From: Chitinophagales bacterium
Lineage (GTDB): Bacteria > Bacteroidota > Bacteroidia > Chitinophagales > Chitinophagaceae
Assembly (NCBI GenBank): GCA_026936105.1
Contig: JAIXKI010000017.1
Location: forward strand, 167,445-231,444
Direction: 5' to 3'
DNA: 64,000 bases
Part shown: positions 38,564-48,100 of the stretch, piece by piece
Layout: each line of letters begins with the position of its first letter
Position numbering within the stretch: position 1 is the stretch's first letter
Notes under the pieces: generated by a model
The model's database searches: none
What the model saw: only the letters and a program-made list of their open reading frames with translations
Told to the model about the DNA's origin: nothing
Translations under genes and position numbers: made by a program

Positions 38564-39286
38564 ATGGGAAGAATATTTGAAGTAAGAAAAGCGACCATGT
38601 TTGCCCGCTGGGACAGAATGGCAAAACAGTTTACCCGGATCGGAAAAGAAATTGCCATAGCAGTAAAAGCAGGGGGGCCTGATCCGGCTACCAATCCTGC
38701 TTTACGCCGTTGCATACAGAATGCAAAAAGTGTGAACATGCCTAAAGATCGTGTAGAAGCAGCGATCAAAAGAGCGATGGGAAAAGAAATGGAGAGTTAT
38801 GACGAAATTCTTTATGAAGGATACGCTCCACACGGTGTGGCATTATTAGTGGAAACCGCAACGGATAATCATGTAAGAACCGTAGCCAATATCAAATCTC
38901 ACTTCAACAAAGGAGGCGGTACCTTAGGCAACAGTGGAAGTGTTTCATTCCAGTTTAAGAAAATGGGAGTTTTTAAATTAAAGCCAGAAGGATTGAACAC
39001 CGAAGAACTGGAACTGGAATTAATTGATCATGGCCTGGAAGAACTGGGTGATGGAACCGGCGAAAACGGCGAGCCGATCCTTGTTGTCCGAGTTGCTTTC
39101 AACGATTTCGGAAACATGCAGAAAGCTCTGGAAGAAAAAAACATTACACCGATCAGTTCTGAAGTGGAGTGGATACCAGTCACCACCGTACCCGTTACCG
39201 ATGCGGAAGCAGAAGACGTCAGTAAATTGATCGAACGTTTGGAGCAGGACGATGATGTGCAAAAAGTGTTTCACAACATGGGTTGA
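38564..39286 (+). CDS. yebC: YebC/PmpR family regulatory/translation factor
   Basis: The 240-residue protein has the family sequence throughout: [21 protein letters not shown] near the N-terminus, [28 protein letters not shown] and [10 protein letters not shown]. YebC proteins were described as transcriptional regulators; some members have since been linked to relief of ribosome stalling. Which applies here is unknown. A DCC-family gene follows closely. Confidence 0.95.
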   Translation: MGRIFEVRKATMFARWDRMAKQFTRIGKEIAIAVKAGGPDPATNPALRRCIQNAKSVNMPKDRVEAAIKRAMGKEMESYDEILYEGYAPHGVALLVETATDNHVRTVANIKSHFNKGGGTLGNSGSVSFQFKKMGVFKLKPEGLNTEELELELIDHGLEELGDGTGENGEPILVVRVAFNDFGNMQKALEEKNITPISSEVEWIPVTTVPVTDAEAEDVSKLIERLEQDDDVQKVFHNMG

Positions 39287-39336
39287 TCATAATATTTGCC
39301 CGGAAACATTTCCTAACTTTTTTACAACTCAATCTT

Positions 39337-39738
39337 GTGACCGAGAAACCGATAATTCTTTTTGACGGCGTCTGCAATCTCTGCGACAGAAGTGTTTCAT
39401 TTATTATCAAAAGGGATAAAAAGAAGAAATTCCTGTTCGCTTCACTGCAAGGAAAAAAGGGCCATGAACTACTAACTCAATTCCATTTACCCCTGGATGA
39501 TATCAATTCTTTCGTACTTATTGACAAAGGAAAAGCTTATACCCGTTCTTCGGGAGCGCTAAGGGTGGCGAAAGAATTCGGTGGGATGTGGAAACTATGC
39601 TATGCCTTTATCGTCATACCGAAATTTATCCGTGATGGCGTATATAACCGGGTCGCCATAAACCGTTATAAATGGTTTGGGAAAAAAGAAGCCTGCATGG
39701 TTCCCTCTGAAGGCATAAAAGAAAGATTCCTTGAGTGA
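39337..39738 (+). CDS. DCC family thiol-disulfide oxidoreductase-like protein (DUF393)
   Basis: The small soluble protein has the defining motif DGVCNLC at residues 10-16, where Cys13 and Cys16 form the CxxC pair. The sequence matches DUF393 to the end (SSGALRVAKEFGG, YNRVAINRYKWFG). The frame is open from a TTG at 39283 that overlaps the yebC stop, but GTG at 39337 puts the family start in the usual place and gives 133 residues plus stop. Redox activity is predicted, not shown. Confidence 0.85.
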   Translation: MTEKPIILFDGVCNLCDRSVSFIIKRDKKKKFLFASLQGKKGHELLTQFHLPLDDINSFVLIDKGKAYTRSSGALRVAKEFGGMWKLCYAFIVIPKFIRDGVYNRVAINRYKWFGKKEACMVPSEGIKERFLE

Positions 39739-39780
39739 AGAAATGTCTTTTTAATCATAGCTGATTTAATTTTCCTGATT

Positions 39781-40575
39781 TTAAATACTAATCTCTCCTC
39801 TCATATAGAACACACATTGCCCTGCTATGGACACTCTGTCACCCCTTTGCCCACACCACAGTTCCCCTCCTCTCTTCGATAATTGCCTGGCATGTAATTT
39901 TTTCTTATTCAGTTTTTCTGACCAGAAAGGGATCAGTTGTGAATGAGCTGAGCCCGTAACAGGATCTTCATCAACACCAATCGAAGGAGCAAAAAAACGT
40001 GAAACAAAATCAACATCGCCTTTACCTGGTGCAGTGATGATCACATTCTCCTTCCATTTCTTTATAGCAGAAAAATCGGGTTTTGCATTTCGCACATCTC
40101 CTTCGCCATTCAGCTCTATCATCAAATCACGCTGTTTGTAAATACCAAGAATCTCATCCACTCCCAACGCCTTTCTCAGGTTTCCGGGGTAAGTATAAAC
40201 ACGTTCAGGTTTCCAGGAAGGGAAATCCATACTGTACCAATCAGATACTCTTTCCACTTCAAGCTTACCGCTTTTAGAATGAAAAACGAGTTTATCTTTT
40301 TTGAAATTTAAAACTGTGTACAATACAAAAGCTGATGCCAATGTAGCGTGCCCGCAAAGATTCACTTCAGCAGCCGGAGTGAACCAGCGGATATCATAAT
40401 CAACATCCCGGTGAACAGACGGTACAAAGAAAACAGTTTCACTCAGGTTATTCTCCATTGCTATCTTTTGCATCAACAGATCATCTATCCATCGTTCAAG
40501 CGGAATAACAGCAGCAGGATTTCCGCAGAATATCTTATCGGTAAAAGCATCTACCTGATAAAGAGTATAGTTCAT
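39781..40575 (-). CDS. PhzF family epimerase/isomerase
   Basis: The 264-residue protein has the PhzF start (YQVDAFTDKIFCGNPAAV), the NNLSETVFF segment with the likely catalytic Glu46, NLCGHATLASAFVL, and the C-terminal DPVTGSAHSQL. PhzF catalyses an isomerisation in phenazine synthesis, but most homologues have other, unknown substrates, and no phenazine genes are nearby. Its ATG overlaps the stop of the TRIC-like gene by 4 nt. Confidence 0.9.
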   Translation of the reverse strand: MNYTLYQVDAFTDKIFCGNPAAVIPLERWIDDLLMQKIAMENNLSETVFFVPSVHRDVDYDIRWFTPAAEVNLCGHATLASAFVLYTVLNFKKDKLVFHSKSGKLEVERVSDWYSMDFPSWKPERVYTYPGNLRKALGVDEILGIYKQRDLMIELNGEGDVRNAKPDFSAIKKWKENVIITAPGKGDVDFVSRFFAPSIGVDEDPVTGSAHSQLIPFWSEKLNKKKLHARQLSKRGGELWCGQRGDRVSIAGQCVFYMRGEISI

Positions 40576-41198
40576 GATTTCTTGTTTTGAATATAAAATA
40601 AGGGTAAAGAAAGCCTGAACCTTACCGCAATAATGCGAATGGCTACAATGATCAGGATACAGAGGATCGTTGAGATATCCGGATCAAAATTTAACCCTTT
40701 AAAGACATAATAGATCAATCCTCCGGTCACGCAGGCCAATGCATATATTTCCTTACGAAACAACAAGGGTACATTGTTGATCAGAACGTCACGCATCACA
40801 CCACCAAAACAGGCAGTGATGGTGCCTAGTGCAATACAAATTCCGGCGCTGAAATGAAGCTGGATCCCTTTTTCAATTCCATAAATCGTGAATAACCCCA
40901 GGCCTAATGCATCGAATACAAATAAAGTGATAGGGAATTTTTTAAAAAATCCTGCAAAGAACATTGCACCGACCGATGAGGTAAAGATCACAATAGTGGC
41001 CGTTTCATTTCTTAACCAGCTTACAGGCAGATCTCCTATCAGCATATCACGCAAAGTGCCGCCACCAATAGCAGTTACAAACGCCAGAACCAGCACCCCG
41101 AAAGGATCCAGCTTTTTTTCCATTGCGGAAAATGCACCAGAGATGGCGAAAGCAAAGGTTCCCAATATGTCTATGAGTTGAAGGAAACTAAGGTTCAT
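40572..41198 (-). CDS. TRIC cation channel/UPF0126 family membrane protein
   Basis: The 208-residue protein has seven predicted helices in two repeats. Each repeat carries the family motif: AIGGGTLRDMLIGDLPVSWL in the first and TACFGGVMRDVLINNVPLLF in the second. Prokaryotic relatives include trimeric intracellular-type cation channels and proteins assigned to glycine transport. It heads a two-gene unit with PhzF. Confidence 0.9.
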   Translation of the reverse strand: MNLSFLQLIDILGTFAFAISGAFSAMEKKLDPFGVLVLAFVTAIGGGTLRDMLIGDLPVSWLRNETATIVIFTSSVGAMFFAGFFKKFPITLFVFDALGLGLFTIYGIEKGIQLHFSAGICIALGTITACFGGVMRDVLINNVPLLFRKEIYALACVTGGLIYYVFKGLNFDPDISTILCILIIVAIRIIAVRFRLSLPLFYIQNKKS

Positions 41199-41211
41199 AG
41201 CTGATCATATT

Positions 41212-41232
41212 AAAAAACCCGCCGAAGCGGGT
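41212..41232 (-). terminator. Terminator of the dodecin gene
   Basis: On the minus strand ACCCGC-TTCG-GCGGGT is a 6-bp stem with the very stable TTCG (UUCG) tetraloop, followed by six T residues. It separates dodecin from the TRIC/PhzF unit. Confidence 0.92.
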
Positions 41233-41253
41233 CATTAAATCAGTTGCGTTTTA

Positions 41254-41457
41254 TCATTCATCTACCCGGAAGGAAACTTTGCAGATCACGCCATAGGAAA
41301 TGATCTTGCCATCCTTCACATGCACTTTCTGATCTTTCACATACACAGAATCAATATTGCGGATGGTCTTGGCAACCTCTGTGATTCCGTTCTGGATCGC
41401 ATCTTCAAAACTTTTTTCTGAGGAAGCAATTACTTCGATAACTTTTACAACAGCCAT
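41254..41457 (-). CDS. Dodecin family protein
   Basis: The 67-residue protein matches dodecin along its length: VKVIEVIASSEKSFEDAIQ, a central TIRNIDSVYVKDQKV strand region and YGVICKVSFRVDE at the end. Dodecins form hollow dodecamers; bacterial members bind flavins or coenzyme A and store or buffer them. It is monocistronic. Confidence 0.92.
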   Translation of the reverse strand: MAVVKVIEVIASSEKSFEDAIQNGITEVAKTIRNIDSVYVKDQKVHVKDGKIISYGVICKVSFRVDE

Positions 41458-41533
41458 AAAAAAGGTTTTTTTGAATAAACAATTTAATTGACCGTTTAAG
41501 GTACTATTTAATCGGCAATTACAAAAAACAGAG

Positions 41534-43924
41534 TCACTCCTTCATCATTTCCTTTATCACTGCTTCGATCTCTTCTGCATTCGGCTTGCTGAAATAATCT
41601 CCGTCACTGCCATAAGCCGGGCGGTGAGCCTGGCCGGTAATGGTTCTTGGCGCCACATCGAGATAGCGGTAGCCGCCCTGCTCTTCCATCACCTTATTGA
41701 ACATGAATGCCGTAGCGCCCCCGGGCACATCTTCATCAACAAAAACGATACGGCTTGTTTTCTTAAGCGACTCAACTATCTTATGATGAATGTCAAAAGG
41801 TAATAGGGTCTGGACATCAATGATCTCGCAACTGATACCCAACTTTTCCAAAGAATTTGCAGCTTCCTGAATGATGCGTAAAGTTGAACCATAAGACACT
41901 ATGGTTATATCTTCCCCTTTCCTGATCACTTCAGGAACCCCAAAAGGAACAGTGAAATCAAGGAGGTTTGAAGGTAATTTTTCTTTTAAGCGATACCCGT
42001 TCAGACATTCGATGATTAAACCCGGATCATTGCTTCGAAGTAAGGTGTTGTACATTCCCACAGCCTGAGTCATATTTCTTGGTACGCAAACATAGATTCC
42101 CCTGACTGCATTGATGAGCATTCCGGTCTGAGATCCGCTATGCCAGATCCCTTCGAGCCTGTGCCCTCTCGTACGAACGATCAATGGGCAACTTTGCTGG
42201 CCTGCGGAACGGTAATGTAGTGTTGCCATATCATCGCTCATGATCTCCAACGCAAACATCAGGTAATCGAGATACTGAATCTCAGCGATCGGTCTCAGGC
42301 CCCGCATTGCCAGTCCAATGCCCTGACCAACGATAGTAGCTTCCCTCAACCCCGTATCGAATATTCTTTGATCGCCGTATTTTCGTTGCAACCCCATGAA
42401 TCCCTGGTTCACATCGCCGATTTGGCCCACATCCTCTCCAAAAGCCAGTACTCTCGGATCTGAAGCAAACAATGCATCAAAATATTTATTTAATATTTCA
42501 AATCCGTTGATCATTGGTGCATTCTCATTAAAAATGGCTTTTACTTCAGAGACTTTCAAAGCGCTTTTAGGCCCTTCATTATATAAAGAGTTACTATAAA
42601 TTTTTCTACCCTCTTTTACCAGTTCATTGTAATAATCTTTTATCCAAAAAGTTGCATCAGAATTGCCCGAAATATCCAATGCCGTATTCAGCGCTATCAG
42701 AACATCACGGCGCAAAGGGTCACTTAATGATGTCAGGTCTGTTGCCAGTTGCTGTAATGCGGCTGCATTTTGCGGAATACCTGCAGCTAAATTATTAATC
42801 AGATCAGCAGATTTTGCAACTTGCTCTTTTATAGGTTGAAGATAATGTTCCCAAGCCTGATTTTTGCTTTCCTTCACCAAGTCCTTGGCTTCCCGTTGTA
42901 TCTCATCCAGTTCGGCCTCAGTTCCAAGTTCGTTGGCTATCATCCATTCTTTCATCTTTTTGATACCATCCCATTCCCTTTCCCATTCAAGCCTTTCTGC
43001 CGATTTGTACCTTTCATGGCTTCCCGAAGTAGAGTGGCCTTGAGGTTGTGTCAACTCTTCTACATGGAATACAACAGGAGTATGTGTTGTTCTGGTAAAA
43101 CGTATCCCTTCTTCAAACACTTCACACATCCCTGCGTAATCCCAACCTTTTACTTTATACACCTGAATCCCGTTTGTACCTTCATTTTTCCTGAATCCTT
43201 TGAGCACTTCAGAAACCGAAGATTTTACGGTCTGATATTCTTTAGGCACAGATATACCATACCCATCATCCCACACGAATACGGCTAATGGAACCTGAAG
43301 AACTCCTGCCGCATTGATAGATTCCCAAAACAAACCTTCACTGGTAGCAGCATCGCCAATAGTGGTAAAGCACACCTCGTTGCCGTTATCCGACAATCCT
43401 TTAAATGAATGCAATTGTTCAACATTCCTGAATACTTTGGATGCAAAAGCCAATCCTAATCCCCTGGGCATTTGAGCGCTTGTCGGAGAGATATCAGAAG
43501 AAATATTTTTTCGATCTGTCAAAGCGAGCCAATTGCCATCCTCATCTACAAAACGGGTTGCAAAATGGCAATTCATTTGCCTTCCGGCGCTGGCTGGTTC
43601 ATATTCAGGGTCCGCATCGGCATACAATTGTGCAAAAATCTCCTGAACGGTAGTAAGTTGTGCTGCCAGCATGAAAGTCTGGTCCCTGTAATAACCGCTC
43701 CGGTAATCACCCGGTGCGAAATATTTGGCCATTGCTACTTGAGCCACTTCTTTACCGTCTCCGAAAATACCAAACTTAGCCTTTCCCGTAAGCACTTCTT
43801 TCCGGCCTAAGAGGCTGGTTTCCCGACTGATACAGGCAGTCCTGAAATCGTTTCTCACTTCATGACGAAATCTTTCAAAAGAAAGTTTTTCTTCAGAAGT
43901 AGCGTGAGAAAACATGCTGTCCAT
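41534..43924 (-). CDS. 2-oxoacid dehydrogenase E1, fused alpha and beta subunits
   Basis: This thiamine diphosphate-dependent E1 decarboxylates a 2-oxoacid for transfer to an E2 lipoyl domain. Alpha-type sequence covers about residues 1-400, with the cofactor motif GDAATSEG from 190 and WDDGYGIS at 218-225. Beta-type sequence covers about 465-796 (FGEDVGQIGDVNQGF, FDTGLREATIVGQGIG, CPLIVRTRGHR). Fusion of both chains (796 residues) is known in Bacteroidetes. The substrate is probably branched-chain 2-oxoacids. E2 and E3 are not nearby. A second ATG three codons in is possible. Confidence 0.93.
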   Translation of the reverse strand: MDSMFSHATSEEKLSFERFRHEVRNDFRTACISRETSLLGRKEVLTGKAKFGIFGDGKEVAQVAMAKYFAPGDYRSGYYRDQTFMLAAQLTTVQEIFAQLYADADPEYEPASAGRQMNCHFATRFVDEDGNWLALTDRKNISSDISPTSAQMPRGLGLAFASKVFRNVEQLHSFKGLSDNGNEVCFTTIGDAATSEGLFWESINAAGVLQVPLAVFVWDDGYGISVPKEYQTVKSSVSEVLKGFRKNEGTNGIQVYKVKGWDYAGMCEVFEEGIRFTRTTHTPVVFHVEELTQPQGHSTSGSHERYKSAERLEWEREWDGIKKMKEWMIANELGTEAELDEIQREAKDLVKESKNQAWEHYLQPIKEQVAKSADLINNLAAGIPQNAAALQQLATDLTSLSDPLRRDVLIALNTALDISGNSDATFWIKDYYNELVKEGRKIYSNSLYNEGPKSALKVSEVKAIFNENAPMINGFEILNKYFDALFASDPRVLAFGEDVGQIGDVNQGFMGLQRKYGDQRIFDTGLREATIVGQGIGLAMRGLRPIAEIQYLDYLMFALEIMSDDMATLHYRSAGQQSCPLIVRTRGHRLEGIWHSGSQTGMLINAVRGIYVCVPRNMTQAVGMYNTLLRSNDPGLIIECLNGYRLKEKLPSNLLDFTVPFGVPEVIRKGEDITIVSYGSTLRIIQEAANSLEKLGISCEIIDVQTLLPFDIHHKIVESLKKTSRIVFVDEDVPGGATAFMFNKVMEEQGGYRYLDVAPRTITGQAHRPAYGSDGDYFSKPNAEEIEAVIKEMMKE

Positions 43925-43928
43925 ACAA

Positions 43929-43936
43929 CAAAAGTA
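43929..43936 (-). promoter_or_regulatory. -7 promoter box directly before the E1 gene
   Basis: TACTTTTG on the minus strand matches TAnnTTTG exactly and ends 4 nt before the ATG, so transcription should start at the start codon. No good -33 partner is seen. Confidence 0.55.
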
Positions 43937-43996
43937 AGAAGATTAGCTTCACTATCAGGCTTTCTAATAATTTGGACTTACGGATTGCAACCTCGC

Positions 43997-44027
43997 TATG
44001 AATTCTGGCATCTTTGATTTAATTTTG
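43997..44027 (+). promoter_or_regulatory. Promoter of the DUF1573 pair
   Basis: TAATTTTG at 44020-44027 is a perfect -7 box. TATG at 43997-44000, exactly 19 nt upstream, is one mismatch from TTTG. The leader to the ATG at 44047 would be about 14 nt. Confidence 0.65.
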
Positions 44028-44046
44028 GACTCTTCAAGCCAGAAGT

Positions 44047-44517
44047 ATGAAGCAATTCCTGACCCTGAACTTTTTTCTTTTCACTGCTTTATTTTCCGTT
44101 GCCCAAAATAAGACTTCAACAAACGGAAATACTGATGCAGTAAAACAATCCGTTCTTCAGTTAAAAGAAACGGAACACGATTTTTCACAAATACCTCAGG
44201 GCAAGCCTGTTTACTACAATTTTGAAATTGTAAATACCGGAAAAGAGCCTTTGAAACTGGATGACGTCCGTGCAAGTTGTGGATGCACCACTCCTGAATG
44301 GAGCCGCGATCCTATAGCGCCGGGCGCCACAGCAAAGATCAAGGTAGGATATAATGCTGCTGCTGACGGTTATTTCGAAAAATTCATTACGATTACTTAT
44401 AACACCGATCAAACAGAACAACTAAAAATAAAGGGCACGGTCTGGAAAGTCCCCAGGGATCTGCTCCGGCCAATGCCGCAGTTGAATTTCTTAAAAAACA
44501 AAACCTTTAAATTTTAA
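44047..44517 (+). CDS. DUF1573 secreted protein, copy 1
   Basis: The 156-residue protein has a signal peptide (about 1-19, ending SVAQ) and one DUF1573 domain, an immunoglobulin-like fold: ETEHDFSQIPQGKPVYYNFEI, the conserved ASCGCTTPEW and IAPGATAKIKVGYN. A short Pro/Lys tail follows. The role is unknown; such domains often support envelope or extracellular assembly. A paralogue begins 5 nt downstream. Confidence 0.9.
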   Translation: MKQFLTLNFFLFTALFSVAQNKTSTNGNTDAVKQSVLQLKETEHDFSQIPQGKPVYYNFEIVNTGKEPLKLDDVRASCGCTTPEWSRDPIAPGATAKIKVGYNAAADGYFEKFITITYNTDQTEQLKIKGTVWKVPRDLLRPMPQLNFLKNKTFKF

Positions 44518-44522
44518 AAAAA

Positions 44523-44948
44523 ATGAAGAAAGTTTTATTACCCGTGATCGCTCTTTTTTTCAGCGTATCCCTAATAGCTCAGACAAAAGCCGATGATGTA
44601 ATCAAAGTGAATGTTGAAAAGCATGACTTTGGAAAGATCAAACAAGGAGTTCCCGTTGACTATTATTTTGAAATCAAGAATATCAGCAACAAACCGGTAG
44701 TGATCCAGAACTCCTGGGCAAGTTGCGGGTGTACCACTCCCGACAAAATCACTGAGCCTATAGCTCCGGGAGCTACCGCAAAACTGAAAGTACAGTACAA
44801 TGCTGCTGCTGTTGCTCCTTTTACAAAGGATGTTTACATTCAGGTGGCAGGCATTGAGAAACCTAAAACAGTTCAGATCACCGGAGAGGTGCTTAAAGCT
44901 GATGCATACGATGCATGGGTGAAAAGCAAAGACAAAGGAAAGCAGTAA
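44523..44948 (+). CDS. DUF1573 secreted protein, copy 2
   Basis: The 141-residue protein has a signal peptide (about 1-19, ending LIAQ) and one DUF1573 domain: EKHDFGKIKQGVPVDYYFEI, ASCGCTTPDK and IAPGATAKLKVQYN. It is clearly paralogous to copy 1 and cotranscribed (5-nt gap). A terminator follows. Both keep the two Cys of SCGC. Confidence 0.92.
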   Translation: MKKVLLPVIALFFSVSLIAQTKADDVIKVNVEKHDFGKIKQGVPVDYYFEIKNISNKPVVIQNSWASCGCTTPDKITEPIAPGATAKLKVQYNAAAVAPFTKDVYIQVAGIEKPKTVQITGEVLKADAYDAWVKSKDKGKQ

Positions 44949-44975
44949 TAGAATAATAAATCATTATAAACCGAA

Positions 44976-45006
44976 AACTCTGCAGGGCAACTGCGGAGTT
45001 TTTTAT
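44976..45006 (+). terminator. Terminator of the DUF1573 operon
   Basis: AACTCTGCAG (44976-44985) pairs with CTGCGGAGTT (44991-45000), with one G-T pair, and is followed by a T run. Confidence 0.9.
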
Positions 45007-45106
45007 TTGTCTAATATTTATTGGCAACAGGTAATCATTTTATTGTGGAAAAAGGAATTGAACTTTGACCGTGAGTATCCTATCTGATTTTTTTTTGACA
45101 TAAAAA

Positions 45107-48100
45107 CTATTTCGGCAACATTAGTTTTCTGAATACATCCGAACTTTCCAGATAACGGATCACTTGTTTTTGCAGTTCTGTATTTTGTTTGCTCGACCCG
45201 TTCTGAGAAGTGAAATACACAGTAAAGAACTTATTGAAATGTTTAAAGGTGTAATCAGCACTCGTCAGATCCCTGGCTGAGATTACCACTTCCAGAAGTT
45301 TAGATTTTGTTTTTAACTCATTATCCCCTGTAGTCCCCGTCTTGGCATAATAAAAATAGGGTGAGCCGTTTTTAAGTTGAGATCCCAGTCCGGCAGCAGT
45401 CCCTCTGAATAGAGCCTCCCTCATTCCGGCAAAAACTCCATCACGCATCAACGAAAGAAAATTATTGTAGCCTATGGCGCTGTCAATATAAAAAGGATTA
45501 AACGCAAGCGATGAGGCATAAGGATTCAGCGTAAGGCCATAATTCCTGTTCAGAGTGACCATCTTTCCAAATGCTTCCATCATCTTCACCGGCGGTATCA
45601 ACACCTGACTGCTTCCTTTCACATGGCCTCGAAGGCAATTAGCAAATACATCATAAGGAACGTTCATGTTCATATTGTTGCCGGTCTGATCAAACAATCC
45701 GCATTCAGGTAAAATGAATCCCGACCTTTTGCCGGCATTGCCAAAAAGAAGCGAGTCATAACGGGAATAAAAGCGATCAAATCCTTTTCCGGGATCACGG
45801 TTGTAGATCCCGAAATTACTCAACATACCTATGGAGATGAAAGAACTGTCTGACCCGAAATGAGCTTTCCCGTTTGAATATCCCGGCCAGTTCTCAAATC
45901 CATCGAGCCAGTATGTTTTTCCGTTATAAAAGAAATAAGGCCAGTGCATGCCGCTCTCAGGATTCTGCGTCACGAAATAGCGGGAGAGTATATTGTTCAG
46001 GTTTTGCTTCGGATAAGATCCTAACAGCAAAACATTGGAATGAAAATAATTGTCGGACAAACGTAAATATTCCGTAAGTTTTTTGATCAGTCCATGATAT
46101 TCTTCAAAATCATATTGAGCCACTTTTTCACCACCGTAATAGTTTTGCGGTTTCGAAAAACCATCAGAAGCAAAAAGATCCCAGTTAATATTGAGCTGGG
46201 AAGCCATTGAAGAAAATGCAATAGGTTTTAAAGTGGAGCCGGGCCCCGGATTAAGCCTCAGTAAATTGATATTCCCTATCAGCTTCCGCAATTGCGATTG
46301 AGGAAGTGGGCCATTCTCGTTATTTAAAATATTCAGGAAAGCCGATCTGTCATTGGGATCTGGACGATATGTATCTTTTATAAAATCATTCATGGCCAGC
46401 AACCGGCCGTTTCCGTCCGCAATGCAAATGCCATATTCAGCTCCAGCCTTATAAGAAGAATCTTTACCAACAACCCTCCGTATGATCGAAGAAAGTGAAT
46501 CCATCAACTCAAAGTCAAAAGATACAAAAGCATTTTTTGCAGCATGATCAACAGTGGCATAATCGGATGCAATGCTTTCAGCAAAATTGCGTGCCCAGAT
46601 AAACTTGTCTCCTAACGGATATACATAAAACCGGTTGCCATTCACAAAATAATTTTTCATAAAAGCATCCGGCTCCACCGTGATGATTTTTTCATTTTCT
46701 GAATCCATCTCATCAAGGACATAACGCCCGGGATTCTGTAATAACAAACTGTCTCCGGCAGAAAGATTCTTCCCCACATTGTCAACATTTATCTTTCGTG
46801 TGCTTTTCCCTGAGTTTACCAGATATAATTTTCTATACAACCCGGGCATCACTGATTCCCTGAAAGAAAGCAGCAGGCCATCGCTCAATTCCTGATCCGG
46901 CCGGTCTGTAAGATTTATAAGGCGTTTTTTGATCACGGTTCCTGAATGGTGATCCCACATAGCAATGTTATAAACAGATGTATCGCCAAAGACGTTGCCG
47001 GTCCATGCATATTGCAAATGCGGAGGCGGGCTGACCCTGAAATAATTTTCATTGGCAGTTATCTGCGGAGTGCCGGTATTCAGATCCAGATATAAAAACC
47101 TTTTCTGATCAAGATGGCTCGAAAAACCGGACCTGGAATAATCAATGATCTCTTTCTGAAAAAAGTTATTATCACTACTTAATGCACCGGACGAGATCAT
47201 TTTTTTCAGTGAGTCAACAAAGAGTCCATCCCTTTTTGCAAGTGGTACTTTCCTTTCCTTCTCATTGAAATAGGTAAGCACAGGCTGAATCTTTGATTGT
47301 ACATAAGAGTTCATGGCTCCTGAAAGATCGTTCACATTAAATTCCCTGTTCTTATTGAAAGCCGGTTTTACAAACAGCATCAGTATCAGCAATCCTGAAA
47401 AGACCACGATACCCGGAATATTCTTTTTTCTGTTTGAATAATATTGTACGGGCACGGCACTGAAGAGAAGTACGGCCATCATGATCAGCAGGGATGGAAA
47501 TAAGATGGATTGCTTGCTTAAAATACTTCCGAAAGGCAGGTCCTGCCCGAAGAAGATATATTTTCCGGTGGCAGCCAGTATCACCAGCAATGCACTGATC
47601 AGTAAATAATTCAATAAAGTGAATCCGAGTGTGGAAGTAGGGTAATCCGTATTGGTCCTGTTGGTAAAATCAGGATACAATTTATAAAAAGGTGATAAGG
47701 TGATCACCGGCAGCAATAACAACAATACGAATAGCAGTACGGACCATTTCCCGTGTTCTGCAATAAAAAATCTGCTGGCCACAAGATCGGTCGCCTGTGC
47801 ATTGTATTTGGCACCTTTATTTTGCGGAGCATGAGGCAGCAAGTGAAAACCTGCTGAGTTAACAGCGGGATTGTTCTTTTCATAGATAAAAGTATTGATG
47901 AACCATTGGTTCTGTGCTGCACGAATGACGGGTTCATAAGTCTTTCCTTCTTCATAAGCCAGTTGAACCGCTTTATCAGGCGACATTGTCAAAACATCTA
48001 TCCGGTATTTTGTTCTTTCTGCTTTATTCAGAATAGTGTCTTTGGGCACAAAGAAAAAATAGGCTAAGGAAAGTACAGGGAGGGCAATGAATAAAAGCGC

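Noticed and set aside
39781..41198. Phenazine biosynthesis locus around phzF
   Set aside because: No other phenazine gene is present; PhzF homologues are widespread in unrelated contexts.
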